From contig CM068374.1 in assembly GCA_034769895.1 (NCBI GenBank), positions 356,969,802 to 357,033,801 of the forward strand: DNA of 64,000 bases. Direction: 5' to 3'. The DNA is from Magicicada septendecula. Its lineage: Eukaryota > Arthropoda > Insecta > Hemiptera > Cicadidae. Positions 24,396 to 34,966 of the stretch are shown here, in pieces. Made by a program: the position numbers and the translations under genes. The notes under the pieces were generated by a model. That model searched no databases. It saw nothing but the letters and a program-made list of their open reading frames with translations, and had not been told where the DNA came from. The first letter of the stretch is position 1; each line of letters starts with the position of its first letter.

Positions 24396-25746
24396 ACACA
24401 AGGTTAATATAATTATTTAGCACAATGCTATTTCACTTGGCCACTGGCTTTCATTACCTTATTGTCTGACAATTTGGTCAACTTAATTGTGATATTTATC
24501 ATCACAACATTTTTATGTTAATTTGCATCATTGTGTGTTTTTATACTAAATTCGCATGTGACTTGTAATTTTACAACCGTGCACTATGTTATTATATCTA
24601 TGCTTATCATATTGTCATGGTGGTATACTTTGCTATTGTTGTATTTATATTAATATTTTGTGGGACATACTATGTCCTACATGTTTACATTTTGATATTG
24701 GTAATGGGTTATGTGTCATGTCATTGGTGATATTGTTCTTATGTAAAAATTTTGTTATAATATTCTCATGGTCTGCAGCTGTACAAACCATGTATGCATT
24801 TTCTTGCACATTTGTCAATATGTGTGATATTTTGTTACTCTAGGAATTTATTTCTCGCAATTGTTCAACACATGTATTACATTTTGTATAACCACATCTG
24901 TTGTACTTGTCACTTATGCCATTGTGCCTTGTATTCATGTATTTGTAATTATCTAAACCGATTTCTATTGTATTTATTATGTATAACTTATATCTATGTA
25001 AAACACATTGTTTTATCCGCATCTACTGTCTATAACCATACGCCACAACTATATTTTTATATTGTATTTTGTATTTGTATTTTGTGATCACGTATTGCAC
25101 AATTATTATTCATACTTTAATTATGACATACATGTCATTACACTTTGTGCTTACAATCATTCAACTATGTATAACTTGTTTTCACATAATAATTTATTGT
25201 ACATTCCTGAAACTTCAGGTATAGCATGCATCGTGCAAACTATAAAGCGTCATGCTAAATCTATGTCTTTACATGTATAATTTTATAATAATTTTGTTTG
25301 TTCATTGTATTCAGTACTATTGTATAGGTCTACTGGCCTTAACTGGTTCAAGCTAACCATTATGACTTGCATAAATGTTACAATTTATCGGGCCCATCAT
25401 GTGATGAGTCACCGATTATCCATCATTAAACATTGTCAAAATATGTACTTTCATGTCTTATATTGTTTAATATTGTATACATACAATATATATTGCCAGT
25501 ACATTGCTAATTTTTGCATTTATACTCATGTGTAATTCAGGTTGCAAGCCGACCTTGGCCTGCTCAACTCTTATCATCACTCAAGCTTATCTCTAAACAG
25601 TTAATGTCATAACTGTTATCTAAGATTTTAACTCAAGGTTCAATACAACTTATTGAGACTGACTTCTATTATTAAGAACTCTGTGTTTTTCTACAATAAG
25701 TTATTAAAATGTATTAAAAAATCTTTTGATTTTTTGCGGGCAGTTA
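24396..25746. other. BEL 3' untranslated region, 1.35 kb, no env
   Basis: This is the stretch between the pol stop and the 3' LTR. It is T-rich on the + strand and gives only short Cys/Tyr/Ile-rich ORFs with no signal-peptide, transmembrane or fusion-peptide arrangement. I see no envelope gene. A purine-rich GCGGGCAG lies just before the 3' LTR. Confidence 0.6.
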
Positions 25747-26261
25747 TGGACAGTAGTGTGGTAATTTTCGCATTCATAGGTTGGCTAATCTGTACTTTCT
25801 GAAATTGTGCTTATCATGTTTTTACAACGATACAGTTCTCCAAGTTGCGGCTGGCGGCAGACGTCATTACGTTTGCTGCCTGTTCTGTCTTTTTCACTTT
25901 TCTTGTTGTCGCGACAATTATTTAGGCCTTAGGCCTCAAAGTTTTTTCGATGTAATCTGAGTATCGCACATTTGCGCCTCATCTACTATGTAGCTTTCTT
26001 AACGACTCGGTTTATTCAAAATTAAAATCTTTTCAGACTTAGCCAATCTCAACACTATGATTTAAATGTACAACAAAAACTTAATAAATGTATTAAATAC
26101 AGTCCACTATCGTCATCATTCTGCATCCTGGCAATAGCACCACAAACATCATTCTTCCTAACAGAACATTTTTTGGTACACATGTGCCGACACTAACATT
26201 TTCCGGTCCACTCGGACCGGACTTCAACATTTTTTTGGTCCACTCGGACCGGATCTTAACA
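25747..26261 (+). repeat. BEL 3' LTR (515 bp)
   Basis: Near-identical to the 5' LTR with a 5-bp deletion near its middle. It is followed directly by the CTGTT target duplicate. Confidence 0.93.
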
Positions 26262-26799
26262 CTGTTTTTGTCAATTATATCACCTTTTGGTAACTAGAAT
26301 TAAGTTCTGTGTTAACAGGATTGTCTACGGCACTGATCGATTAGCGGTTCTTCTTCTTCTGAGAGTATTCTCCTTTCACCTTGGTAATTGCCGCCTTTCG
26401 TGTAGTCCGTGGTTTAAATATTATCTTATGTTATTCTAATTATATTTTTTGAAAGAAATATAAGTCAAAATTATGAAATTCCAGTTTTTATTTAACAAAT
26501 TATTAATGGATCAATATTAAATCGTTATTCAACAAATAATTATTGACTCGTATCTCATGGGCGAGTGAATAGTTTTATATAAATGGTTGTTATTAATTCA
26601 CCGGTTCTTTTAGCTGTTATATTATATAGTCAGAGAAAGGGCAAGTTCAGGAAAGTATAACACTTACAATTAATAGCTTAAGAATTAAAAAATACAAAGA
26701 TTCATTCAATATATATAATGTGTATTAAAGTAAAAATTAGAACCGTTTGTCGTTGAAGACGAAGCTGGCAGTAGCGTGTAGAGAGAATTGTGGGAGTTC

Positions 26800-26811
26800 A
26801 AGATGGCTGCC
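26800..26811. promoter_or_regulatory. YY1/Pho-like site in LTR copy C
   Basis: AAGATGGCTGCC, identical to the site in copy D (37658) and matching copies A and B in position. Confidence 0.4.
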
Positions 26812-28740
26812 TCAGTACTGCATATGTTAAAATGACAACTTCACGACAAAATTCTCTTCAAATAAAAGTGTTTTTTCCAAGTTTCCTCGTCTTAGCAGTA
26901 GTGATTATTCTTTCTGGTGTTAGTGTAGTTGTCCTGGTTCAGTGTTCCGTGATTCGCCTCGTTGATTAGTGTTGTATAATGTTTTTAATGCACTTTAGTC
27001 AATAAGGTCGATAATGGCACGTTTCGTCTTTATATTCAGGATTACTGTTTTTAGGTGTTTAATTCATTAATTCACTTTGTTCTGTTCAGTATTAGTTCAA
27101 TTTAATAGTTGTACTTGTTTATTTCACTGAATTTAATTGTTATTTTAAGTTTTCCAAAATTTGCGATTTTTTACTTTGACTAGGCTAGGTTGATGAAAGC
27201 CATTTTCCTTCTTTCGCTATATGTTAATTTTTAGCGAGAGCTCGTCTCAAGTTTACTCGATCACATCTAATAATCAACTGTTCTCACTTCCTTCTTCATC
27301 TGAAACGTCTTAGCCAAGTTAATATTAACAAGACATTGTTTTAAATCTCTTTCATTTCCGTTACATGGTTGACATTATATTACTGAATACATTTTTACTG
27401 TTATTTAACTTTATTAAATACTAAATACATAATCTCTTTCTTTAGTTCATTCTGCTTGATTTGATACCAAATAAGATATTTTTACAAAGTTTTTTATCTA
27501 AAATTGCCATATTTACTGTATTTCTAACTGTAGGCCTTAAAATTTTACTTCCTGTCCTCTTAAAAGGTTTGCCATTTGTATTATGTTATAATTATGATTG
27601 TACAAAATCTCAGATTGAAATAACATGTTTATTTTCCATTAATTCCTTGTAATTTTATTAATTAGTTATCCTTTTTAAATATTATTCTTTAATTTGGGAC
27701 TCCCCCTTGGATTTTTCTGTTATTACATTTGCATTTTTTTCCAATAATCTTTCATACCTTTTTACAGTATCTTTCTAAAGTATAGTTTCAGTTATAATAT
27801 ACTGTGTTTGATTTACCTTATACAAATTTCATCAGTTTAATTAACTTACTTGACTTAGTTATCAATTATAATGTTGTTGTTTTTTACCATTTGGCCTAGA
27901 TTTTATCTGTTTTTATATACAAAGTTTTTGGATAATACAGCTTGCTTATACCCCTTCTGACCTTTTATTCTAATATAATATTAATGAAAATTACCTTACT
28001 TAACTGCATGAACATTTAGCATTGATAACAAGTATTAACTCCTAACAAATATTTTATAACAAAAAATAGTATTCAAACCCAGACATTTCAGCCTTGAGTT
28101 CATTGAACTTAATATAAACAAAACACATATATCCCTTCCTTTTTAACTTATTTCTTAAAATTAATTTTGTGCAGTCTTATCTGTTTTTGTTTTATATTGG
28201 GGATGTACCCCTTGTCACTCCACTTATTTATTACCTGCTCTTATTCTATCTATTTCATTTTATAAAATGTTGTTATATAAAGAGTGGCACTTTCTTAAAA
28301 CATTTGTAGTCTATTTTTATCATAATATTCTACAAAATATTATTTCTGTAATTGGTACACAAACTTTAAAGTTGTGTAAAGGTATACATTTACTTAAATT
28401 AAGCATTTAAAACACTGACACTTGAAGTTTATTTATTATAATAAGATAACTTGCACTGGTCCCCTGTTATTCTTGGATCTTATCTCTAAATAAGTTTTAT
28501 AGTATTCCAAGATCAAGAATCTTGTTTATAGAGGATTATGAAGGTTTGTTTTTTCCATTATAAAATAACTTTCGTGGGTGCACTTTTACTTATACCTCTA
28601 AACACCTTTGTCTATATCTACTTCACATTATTTTCTATTTTGGGTGTTATACTTTCATTAGTTATATTTCTTTTGGGGGTTTTATTCCTTTATTACTAGG
28701 TTTACTTTGGGTATTTCCCTACTTTATCCTTTTCTACTAA

Positions 28741-28990
28741 GTGGTTTCCTTCAATGTCAGTCCTGTTATTAAGGATGTCGGTTTGTTCTGGGTAATTTCT
28801 TACTTTAACTTATTCTCCTACTTTGTTTCTTCCATAAAAATAGTTTTATTAGGTATGTCGGTTTGTTCTGGATTTTGCCTTACTTATTACTATCCTATCT
28901 TGTTTCTTCAAAATTAGTACTTTTTTCAGGGATGTCGGTTTGTTCTGGGTTTTACCTTACTTATTCCTATCCTACCTGGGTATTTCGTTA
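28741..28990. repeat. ~90-bp tandem repeat in LTR copy C (three units)
   Basis: Three imperfect units each contain GATGTCGGTTTGTTCTGG or a one-base variant (ATGTCGGTTTGTTCTGG) followed by a TTACTTATTC-type block. Confidence 0.7.
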
Positions 28991-29194
28991 CTTACTTTTA
29001 GTTTTTTGGTTTATTTTTCATTACTCATAGGTGTTGCTTAGTTGTTTTTAATTTATTTTTATTTCTTTAAATTATGATTGCATTTTCTGTGGTACTTATT
29101 TGTTTTTCTTTGGATATTTCCTTGATTTCATTTTATTTTATATTTATTTATGATCATTTTTCATTTATTATAATGTGGATAATCTGTCATGTCA

Positions 29195-29217
29195 TATATA
29201 TATATATATATATATAT
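29195..29217. repeat. (TA)n microsatellite left of element Y
   Basis: An alternating TA tract between the end of LTR copy C and the TGTAAC start of element Y. Its last four bases form one copy of the ATAT target duplication. Confidence 0.9.
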
Positions 29218-31164
29218 TGTAACATATTTAAACGTTGTTAAATTTAATTTCAAATACAAATACACTTCTATTTGTGTTTGCGGAGCCCCACGATCTTGGA
29301 GCGCCAAATATATGCAACGTATTTATGTGTGTGAATTTTTATATGTACTTTAATTTGTATAGCCCCACGTTCTTTGGGAGCCAAATATGCAACAATACAT
29401 ATACATATACACAAATTTAGTGTGACCGGTCTCACGTTCAAGATTGGCAAATTATGTAACAATATAACATTTAAATTGGGTTGCAGGTGTATCTGCAATA
29501 AGAACTCTATGTAACTTGTAACGGTATTTCAAATTTATTTGATATTATTAAAAATTGTGCACATGGCACTGACTTCGATTTGAAACATTCGTTATTAATT
29601 GTTATTATGCCGTAAGGCTTATGCTATGTACATCCTTACTGACTAAATATTCTATTCTACTAATTATTGTATTACAGAAAAATCTCATTTTCAGACTACT
29701 CAGTCGATTAATGTGTTTCAAAATATCAATATTTAAATCTCTTTTTATATATTGTAATGTACTCAAAATATTAATAGTTATTGAATTTATCTTTTGTTTC
29801 TCAGTACTGTTTTTTCTCAAATACTAATTGTTTTCATTTAAATGCTTTGTATTCATTTTATTTCATATTAATTTGAGCTCTTGTTACGTTAATCGTATTT
29901 CTAAAACATCTATGATTTTAATTCTACTTTACAAGAAACATTGGCTCTTACTTTTAAATAAAATAGAAATGTCTTTAATTGTCTTTGAGTTCATTGTATG
30001 ATTAAGATATAAATAAGTTGTTTATCACCTTATTGTCGTCAATCATACTCGATCATTTTGATCCATCTGTAGTCGTCCTCGTCTCGCACTCCAGCGTCGG
30101 CTGTCTCTCTTCTCCTCTTGTCCAGCGTCGGCTGTCTCTCTTCTCCTCTTGTCCAGCGTCGGCTGTCTCTCTTCTCCTCTTGTCCAGCGTCGAATCACTT
30201 CTTCTTGTCCAGCATCGTATCACTCTCTGGAACTCTCCTCTTGTCCAGCGTCGTATCACTTCTTCTTGTCCAGCGTCGAATCACTCTCTGGAACTCTCCT
30301 CGTGCTGTTTCTGACGTCAATGGATCTTCTTATGTAATTCTTCTTATGTACTGCTGTTATTATTTAAAAATGATTGTCTTTACAACTTAGTTACATAGTT
30401 GTATGTAACTGGAAAATTTAAACTATTTACAAAAAAAAATAAATACGCCGTGCGGACGGGCATAAGCTCCCGCTGCACCGTGGATGATTTAAGAAAGAGA
30501 ACCACTGTAGCTTGCGTGTCCTATTTATACCCATGTCTTGGTCGACACCTGCAGTGGTACGAAATCGACATGTCAGAAACTGTCTCTGGATTCAGTTCCC
30601 CCACTCTTTGTCAAATTCGCTATTTCTTATATTTCTGCGAATTGTAGAGTCCTGTAAGTATACTCTTATACTTATCTTATAATTATTTTTACAACACATG
30701 TTCACTGTAATTTTGGACATTGCAACTTAACCCTTTCGATTTGTACACAGTTATTTCACTATTACACTCGTACGGTGTGGCACTTTCGCGTGGTTTTCGT
30801 ACACAGTATTTAGTAAATTTTATTACTTTTTATTGTGGTTTTGGATTTTAATTCTTAATTATTGTTTATGAATAATTACGGAAAAACAGTAATTGTGCAA
30901 TTATTCATCTTGGGGTGGTAAACTCGCCTGCATAGACCTGCATTCACACACACTAGCAAAATACTGGTGTACACACTTTCAGTTACATTTGTGTGTGTGT
31001 GCACGTCGATTCAGGTCGAAACACCTGTTCATATTTTTGTCTGAGCCAAGCTTGCAATCCCTGACATGCTTATTTCTAATATATTATTAATTATTTACAG
31101 TTTATTAGGTAAATTTAAATTTTTATATTCAATGCTCAGTACATCACTTATTTGTACTGTCGCA
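29218..31164 (-). repeat. Element Y left (3') LTR, 1947 bp
   Basis: TGTAACA...GTCGCA on the + strand. It contains a 31-33 bp minisatellite (about 30080-30300), a CRE palindrome at 30312-30319, and primer-binding-like repeats at 29285-29320, 29362-29394 and 29422-29461. Confidence 0.92.
30080..30300. repeat. 31-33 bp minisatellite in Y LTR (TTGTCCAGCGTCG units)
   Basis: About seven TCCAGCGTCG or TCCAGCATCG blocks alternate with two spacer types: GCTGTCTCTCTTCTCCTC and (A/T)ATCAC(T/TC) plus CTGGAACTCTCC. The same array, with a few base changes, occurs at 35830-36050 in the other LTR. On the coding (minus) strand it is purine-rich. Confidence 0.85.
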
Positions 31165-31411
31165 TTATCCCTCTGCTTGGTAACAAAAAAAATTAATAAA
31201 TTTATTTATTATAATTTTTTTTTATTTATTATTATTATATTTGCAAAAAAAATGTAACAAATAATAAAGAATAATATTCGTCATTTCACCCTTAATTGGA
31301 GTGTATACAAATGTCTTACCTCCCCTCTTTGTACGCTCACTGCTCGTGACCTTGTAGTAGGGTGGCTTTAACAAACAGCTGATCTGACTGGTTTCATTGA
31401 CCTCGTTGTTT

Positions 31412-31715
31412 TCATGTGTAGAACTTCCTAAATGACGTTGCGTGGAATTTACCAATTTCTTTCTTCTGTATCTCATCATATACGATGAAAGTGTGTTGTC
31501 CTACTCGCTGTCTTAACGTATACGGTCCATTATAAAGTCTGAAGAATTTCTTCGCTGTATTATCACTCCGTTTTCCAACTGGATTAGCTTTGAGTAGTAT
31601 ACTTTCTCCCACGTTGAATTGTTGTAGCTTGTGAGTTAGATTAAATCTCTCTACTCTCTTGTTACCTCTTTCTATACACTCTGCATTCCTACGTATGTGT
31701 GTAAATTCGGTCCTT
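31412..31715 (-). pseudogene. Integrase C-terminal remnant (GPY/F module) of element Y
   Basis: The reading includes THIRRNAECIERGNKRVERF, then QQFNVGESILLKANP, and LYNGPYTLRQRVGQHTF, ending SFRKFYT with a stop at 31412. This is the GPY/F module of Ty3/gypsy integrases and it parallels the C-terminus of element Z Pol (LYTGPYIITRDNGNNTY, SIKKFYEEE). Everything upstream of it in pol has been lost. Confidence 0.8.
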
Positions 31716-32298
31716 AATTTTACATTATCTTACTCATACATTCTTACCTTCGCTTCTAATCTTCCTTAACTCTTTTCTTAACATGACATTACTTTATCTT
31801 TCTTAACTTATACAATACATTAACATTCATTACCTTTTATTACATTTCTTTAACATTACCTTTCTGATCGCTAATACTTTCCTGAAATACACTTCCGTAA
31901 CAGAATACTCTTTTAGCTTTGTAGTGTGTCGCATGATCGGTTACAGAGGAACTGTCTTGGAAAACAACGATATTTTTCTCGAAGTCCTTGTATCTTCATT
32001 AAGTGTTCGCTTGATCAGCCGTTCTAACAATTATGGCAATTATTTCCATTCCTAACCCTTTCTTCATATTAATAACAACAATAACATCTTTTACCATTAC
32101 TTTCTTAAATATTTCTCTACAATAGCATTCCTTACCATTAATAATACATTTCTTCATTAACCCTTTAAAATAATATTCTTTATTTCTTTTCACTAATATT
32201 TCTTTTTTTATTTGCTATCATATCCTTAATAAATAACATTCTTAATTATACTCTCTTATATTATTATTAATAATTAATAGTAATATTATTTTTCTCAT

Positions 32299-32829
32299 TT
32301 AAAAATAATTATTTATTCCATTCGGGGATTGAGTTCTGAGTTCAGTGTGTCGTTTGATCTTACACCCCTCGTTATAACAATTGCATTGTCCGTCGTCTAC
32401 CGGACGTATATTGTTCCTTTGTAACATAGTCGCCGTGCTTACCATTGTTCTCACCCTCGTGTAAACAACATCCGCGTTCCATTGTATTACTGCGACGTTT
32501 GTTTTTATCGTAGAAGTCACCTGTTCATAGGGCAACATTTTCCCTCTCTTTCGTCTCTCTTTACAAACGTTTCTCTCTCTCTCATTAGTTTGGCTTAGTG
32601 CACCTACCTGAACAGCTGTCGACGGTTTTTTCATTCGACGTTTATGATAATACTCACCGTAGTTCTCATACTTGCAGATATAATTATCATTACTATAATT
32701 ATCGTGCGTATATCTAACATCATGCTTACCACAATTTTGGGTAGTGTTTCGTATAGATAATTTACTACGTTTATTGTTAGGCCTACAGTGATATTTATCT
32801 CCGTAAGTGTGGTGCCTTAAGTGTGTCAT
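32299..32829 (-). pseudogene. Basic ORF of element Y, possibly the Gag tail
   Basis: A 176-residue open segment rich in Arg, Lys, Asn, Tyr and His, without a recognisable fold. It contains one Cys cluster (CNCYNEGC). By position (downstream of the gag start on the minus strand) and composition it could be the nucleic-acid-binding end of Gag. This is inference. The hAT insertion at 32851 lies immediately upstream of it. Confidence 0.35.
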
Positions 32830-32850
32830 CTTATGTGACTTACTAGTGTG

Positions 32851-34145
32851 CAGTGGCGGCGATAAGGCCCCCGCAGACCCCGCGGCACGGGGGGGCCCCG
32901 ACCCTCATGGGGGGCCCCAGTTGGCCCAGTCATGGGACATAACTTGTAACATGAAAAATAATCGTAAACGAGTTGTAAAACGCTTCTTTGTTGAATTATC
33001 AGTTGACCATAGAATTGACGACCCAGTGAAATCATTTGAAGTAAAAGTTTTCAATGCAACACTAGATATTGTAATAGCTCAGCTACAAATGAGATTTGAA
33101 GGATTGCGTTGCATTGATGATAGGTTTTCATTCCTGACGCCTCAGAATTTAGTAAACTTCTCACAAGAGACAATAGTGGAGAAAAGTAAGGCTCTGGTAA
33201 ATGTGTATCCTTGACCGATCCTTGTATATCCTTGTATCCACATCACTGCCTGACCAAGTAATATCCTTCAAAGCTCTGATGGCCAAAGAAATTGTACACA
33301 AGAAAAGAATTCGAGAAATGATGAATTTACTGGTTGAAGAAAACAGCTGCCTTATGAGTTGCCTCCCAGACTTAACTACACCTTTGCAGCTTTATTTAAC
33401 ATTACCTGTCACAACAGCTACAGCGGAAAGAAGCTTTTCAAAACTTAAATTAATTAAATTAAGTCATACTTAAGAAGTACCATGGCCCAAACTCGGTTGA
33501 GTGACTTGGCACTGTTAAGCATTGAGCATGAAGAGACACAGAAAACTAATATCAACGAAGTGGTTGAAAAGTTCTTAGCTATAAAAAAAGAAGAAGACTA
33601 GGCTTAGGAAAACAGTGAACTTTGGTTGATCCTCATCTGTAAATATCGTACATTACTTGAGTTCGAGTGTTATTGAATTGGATTAGACTTAAGGAGAACT
33701 TGTATAGAGTATATTCAAGAATTTTACAAATTCAGTTACAAACTAATTTAAATGTTTGAAAAAAGCTAGAATGTTACTTTGATATTCGTTTTTAAATAAT
33801 AAATTTTTAACACTCTGTGTGCGGTACTGTTTCATAGCCTGAATTTAAATCTTTGACATAAAAATAAATCATTCTTTTTATTTTGGTTTTTTTATAGTTT
33901 GTATAGAACTTTGTCTATTTAGCAACAATGAATTTTAAGAGTTTGTACACGTGTAAAACATCCTTTGCAAATTGCAAACGCTTTGTGATAGACGAGAAAG
34001 TACTCACAAACCATTGTTGTGAAACACACGTAAATAGAAACTCATTTGAGTGTTTTCCCCTATTACGTATACAAAATTTAACCATTTTTATAGGGCCCCC
34101 TAATTTGTTTCGCGGGGGGCCCCCGTTTCGTTAGCGCCGCCACTG
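32851..34145 (+). mobile_element. Non-autonomous hAT transposon nested in element Y
   Basis: Short terminal inverted repeats CAGTGGCGGCG / CGCCGCCACTG are flanked by a perfect 8-bp target duplication CTAGTGTG (32843-32850 and 34146-34153), the hAT hallmark. It is 1295 bp long. GC-rich subterminal blocks (GGGGGGCCCC type) stand out from the AT-rich surroundings. It encodes only remnants of a hAT transposase. Confidence 0.93.
32952..33600 (+). pseudogene. hAT transposase remnant with C-terminal dimerisation domain
   Basis: The first segment (to 33214, RFEGLRCIDDRFSFLTPQ) is from the central part of a hAT protein. The second (33201-33473) has LQLYLTLPVTTATAERSFSK, the conserved core of the hAT dimerisation domain. 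After a short frame break near 33470 the ending continues (QTRLSDLALLSIEHEE, to TAG at about 33600). The N-terminal zinc finger and most of the catalytic domain are deleted, so the element depends on a related transposase. Confidence 0.85.
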
Positions 34146-34348
34146 CTAGTGTGTGTGTGTCTCACAATAGGGATATCGCTATTAATAAGGTATGTTTTAT
34201 TAACCTTTATTTGCTTCTCCTCCTTAATGTTAATTACTTTTTTATAATTATCGTTAGTAATTACGAACGTATTTTCTCTCTTATTTTTAATTCTTATGGT
34301 TTGTTTATATTCTACTGCCGCAATGTGCGTATTAGAATCGTCAATTCT

Positions 34349-34549
34349 TTATACTAATTCCTCTTTTGCTTTCCTTTCTTCTCTTAATTTTTCGGTCTGT
34401 TTTGTAAAAAATTCTGTTAACTCTTCTATTTGCGTTCTAATATTATTTTCTTTTACTTTTTCTGTTTGTTTGTTGTCTACTTCACCAAATACGGCTTGCA
34501 TCATAGCTTGAAGTGCTTCTCCCATCCTTAAACTTCCTGATATTGCCAT
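34349..34549 (-). pseudogene. gag: Gag N-terminal remnant of element Y
   Basis: Starts MAISGSLRMGEALQAMMQ and runs 66 residues to a stop. The second half is a Lys/Glu/Gln heptad-rich coiled coil (EELTEFFTKQTEKLREE), comparable with the coiled coil early in element Z Gag. It lies ~420 bp from the 5' (right) LTR on the minus strand, the expected place for gag. The capsid region is missing. Confidence 0.6.
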
Positions 34550-34940
34550 GGTGAATTATTATTAAAATATTTATTTAGTAGTAATTCTTTAACAATTATT
34601 ATTGATAACCGTTCCCTACTTATTTATTTATTTCTTTATTTTTATTAATAGTTATTATTAATACTCATTACAGTTACACCTGTTACATAGACAAATACTA
34701 TTATTCGTGGGCGCCAGCTGTGTGATTACACAACAATTAACATTACATTCAGTTACTGTTTAATATAAATAATAATTACATATTATACATTTTTCATTTA
34801 ACACACTCTTTATATTTTAGAGCAACCATTCAGCTACATAAAAAAAATTTTAATAGTTAAGTGGTGGGGATTGGGCCATATGTTCATGGGCTAAAATTTA
34901 AGTAACAAAAATTTTTTTTACATAAATTTAGGCATGTCGT

Positions 34941-34966
34941 GCCCCACGTCCAGGGCAACAAATATA
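34941..34966 (-). promoter_or_regulatory. tRNA-Lys-like primer-binding site of element Y
   Basis: On the minus strand the sequence right after the LTR reads TTGTTGCCCTGGACGTGGGGC. It resembles the tRNA-Lys primer-binding type known from gypsy elements (TGGCGCCCAACGTGGGGC) with a few extra bases. Three related copies lie inside the LTR. Confidence 0.55.

Larger units (their letters stand above)
18434..26261 (+). mobile_element. BEL/Pao LTR retrotransposon, complete but mutated
   Basis: The direct LTRs (18434-18953 and 25747-26261) both start TGGACAG and end CTTAACA. They are flanked by a perfect 5-bp target duplication CTGTT (18429-18433 and 26262-26266). The internal gag and pol have BEL-family domain order (DUF1759 Gag, DUF1758-type protease, reverse transcriptase, RNase H, integrase). 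Several stops and frameshifts make this copy defective. By eye the LTRs differ by about eight substitutions plus a 5-bp deletion, so it is older than Y and Z. It lies inside LTR copy C. Confidence 0.93.
18292..29194 (-). repeat. X-family LTR, copy C, split by a BEL element
   Basis: Begins TGTAACAAAATAATAAATGG after the (TG)n tract and ends CTGTCATGTCA before a (TA)n tract. Removing the BEL insertion (18434-26266 with one target copy) leaves about 3.07 kb, the size of an X-family LTR. Shared blocks with copies A, B and D include GTTCTTCTTCTTCT, GGTTCTTTTAGCTG, the YY1-like site at 26800 and GTCCTGGTTCAGTG. It contains no ORF of interest. A ~90-bp tandem repeat (three units, about 28741-28990) contains GGATGTCGGTTTGTTCTGG. 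Confidence 0.55.
26267..29194. other. Remainder of LTR copy C, no gene
   Basis: Noncoding, T-rich on the + strand. It shows family-X blocks (GGTTCTTTTAGCTG near 26602, YY1-like site 26800-26811) and the tandem repeat at 28741-28990. Nothing else is supported. Confidence 0.5.
31165..34966. other. Internal region of element Y, largely degenerate
   Basis: Holds the integrase C-terminal remnant, a 0.5-kb A-rich (minus strand) stretch at 31740-32290 with no ORF, a Gag-tail-like ORF, the nested hAT and the gag start. Protease, reverse transcriptase, RNase H and the integrase core are absent, so Y is non-autonomous. Confidence 0.75.

Noticed and set aside
30080..30300. Regular short repeats resembling a CRISPR array
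   Set aside because: Units are contiguous 31-33 bp variants without unique spacers, in a eukaryotic LTR; a minisatellite explains them.
30053..30314. Overlapping ORFs through the Y LTR repeat array
   Set aside because: They are translations of a minisatellite on both strands and occur in both LTRs; no sign of a real gene.
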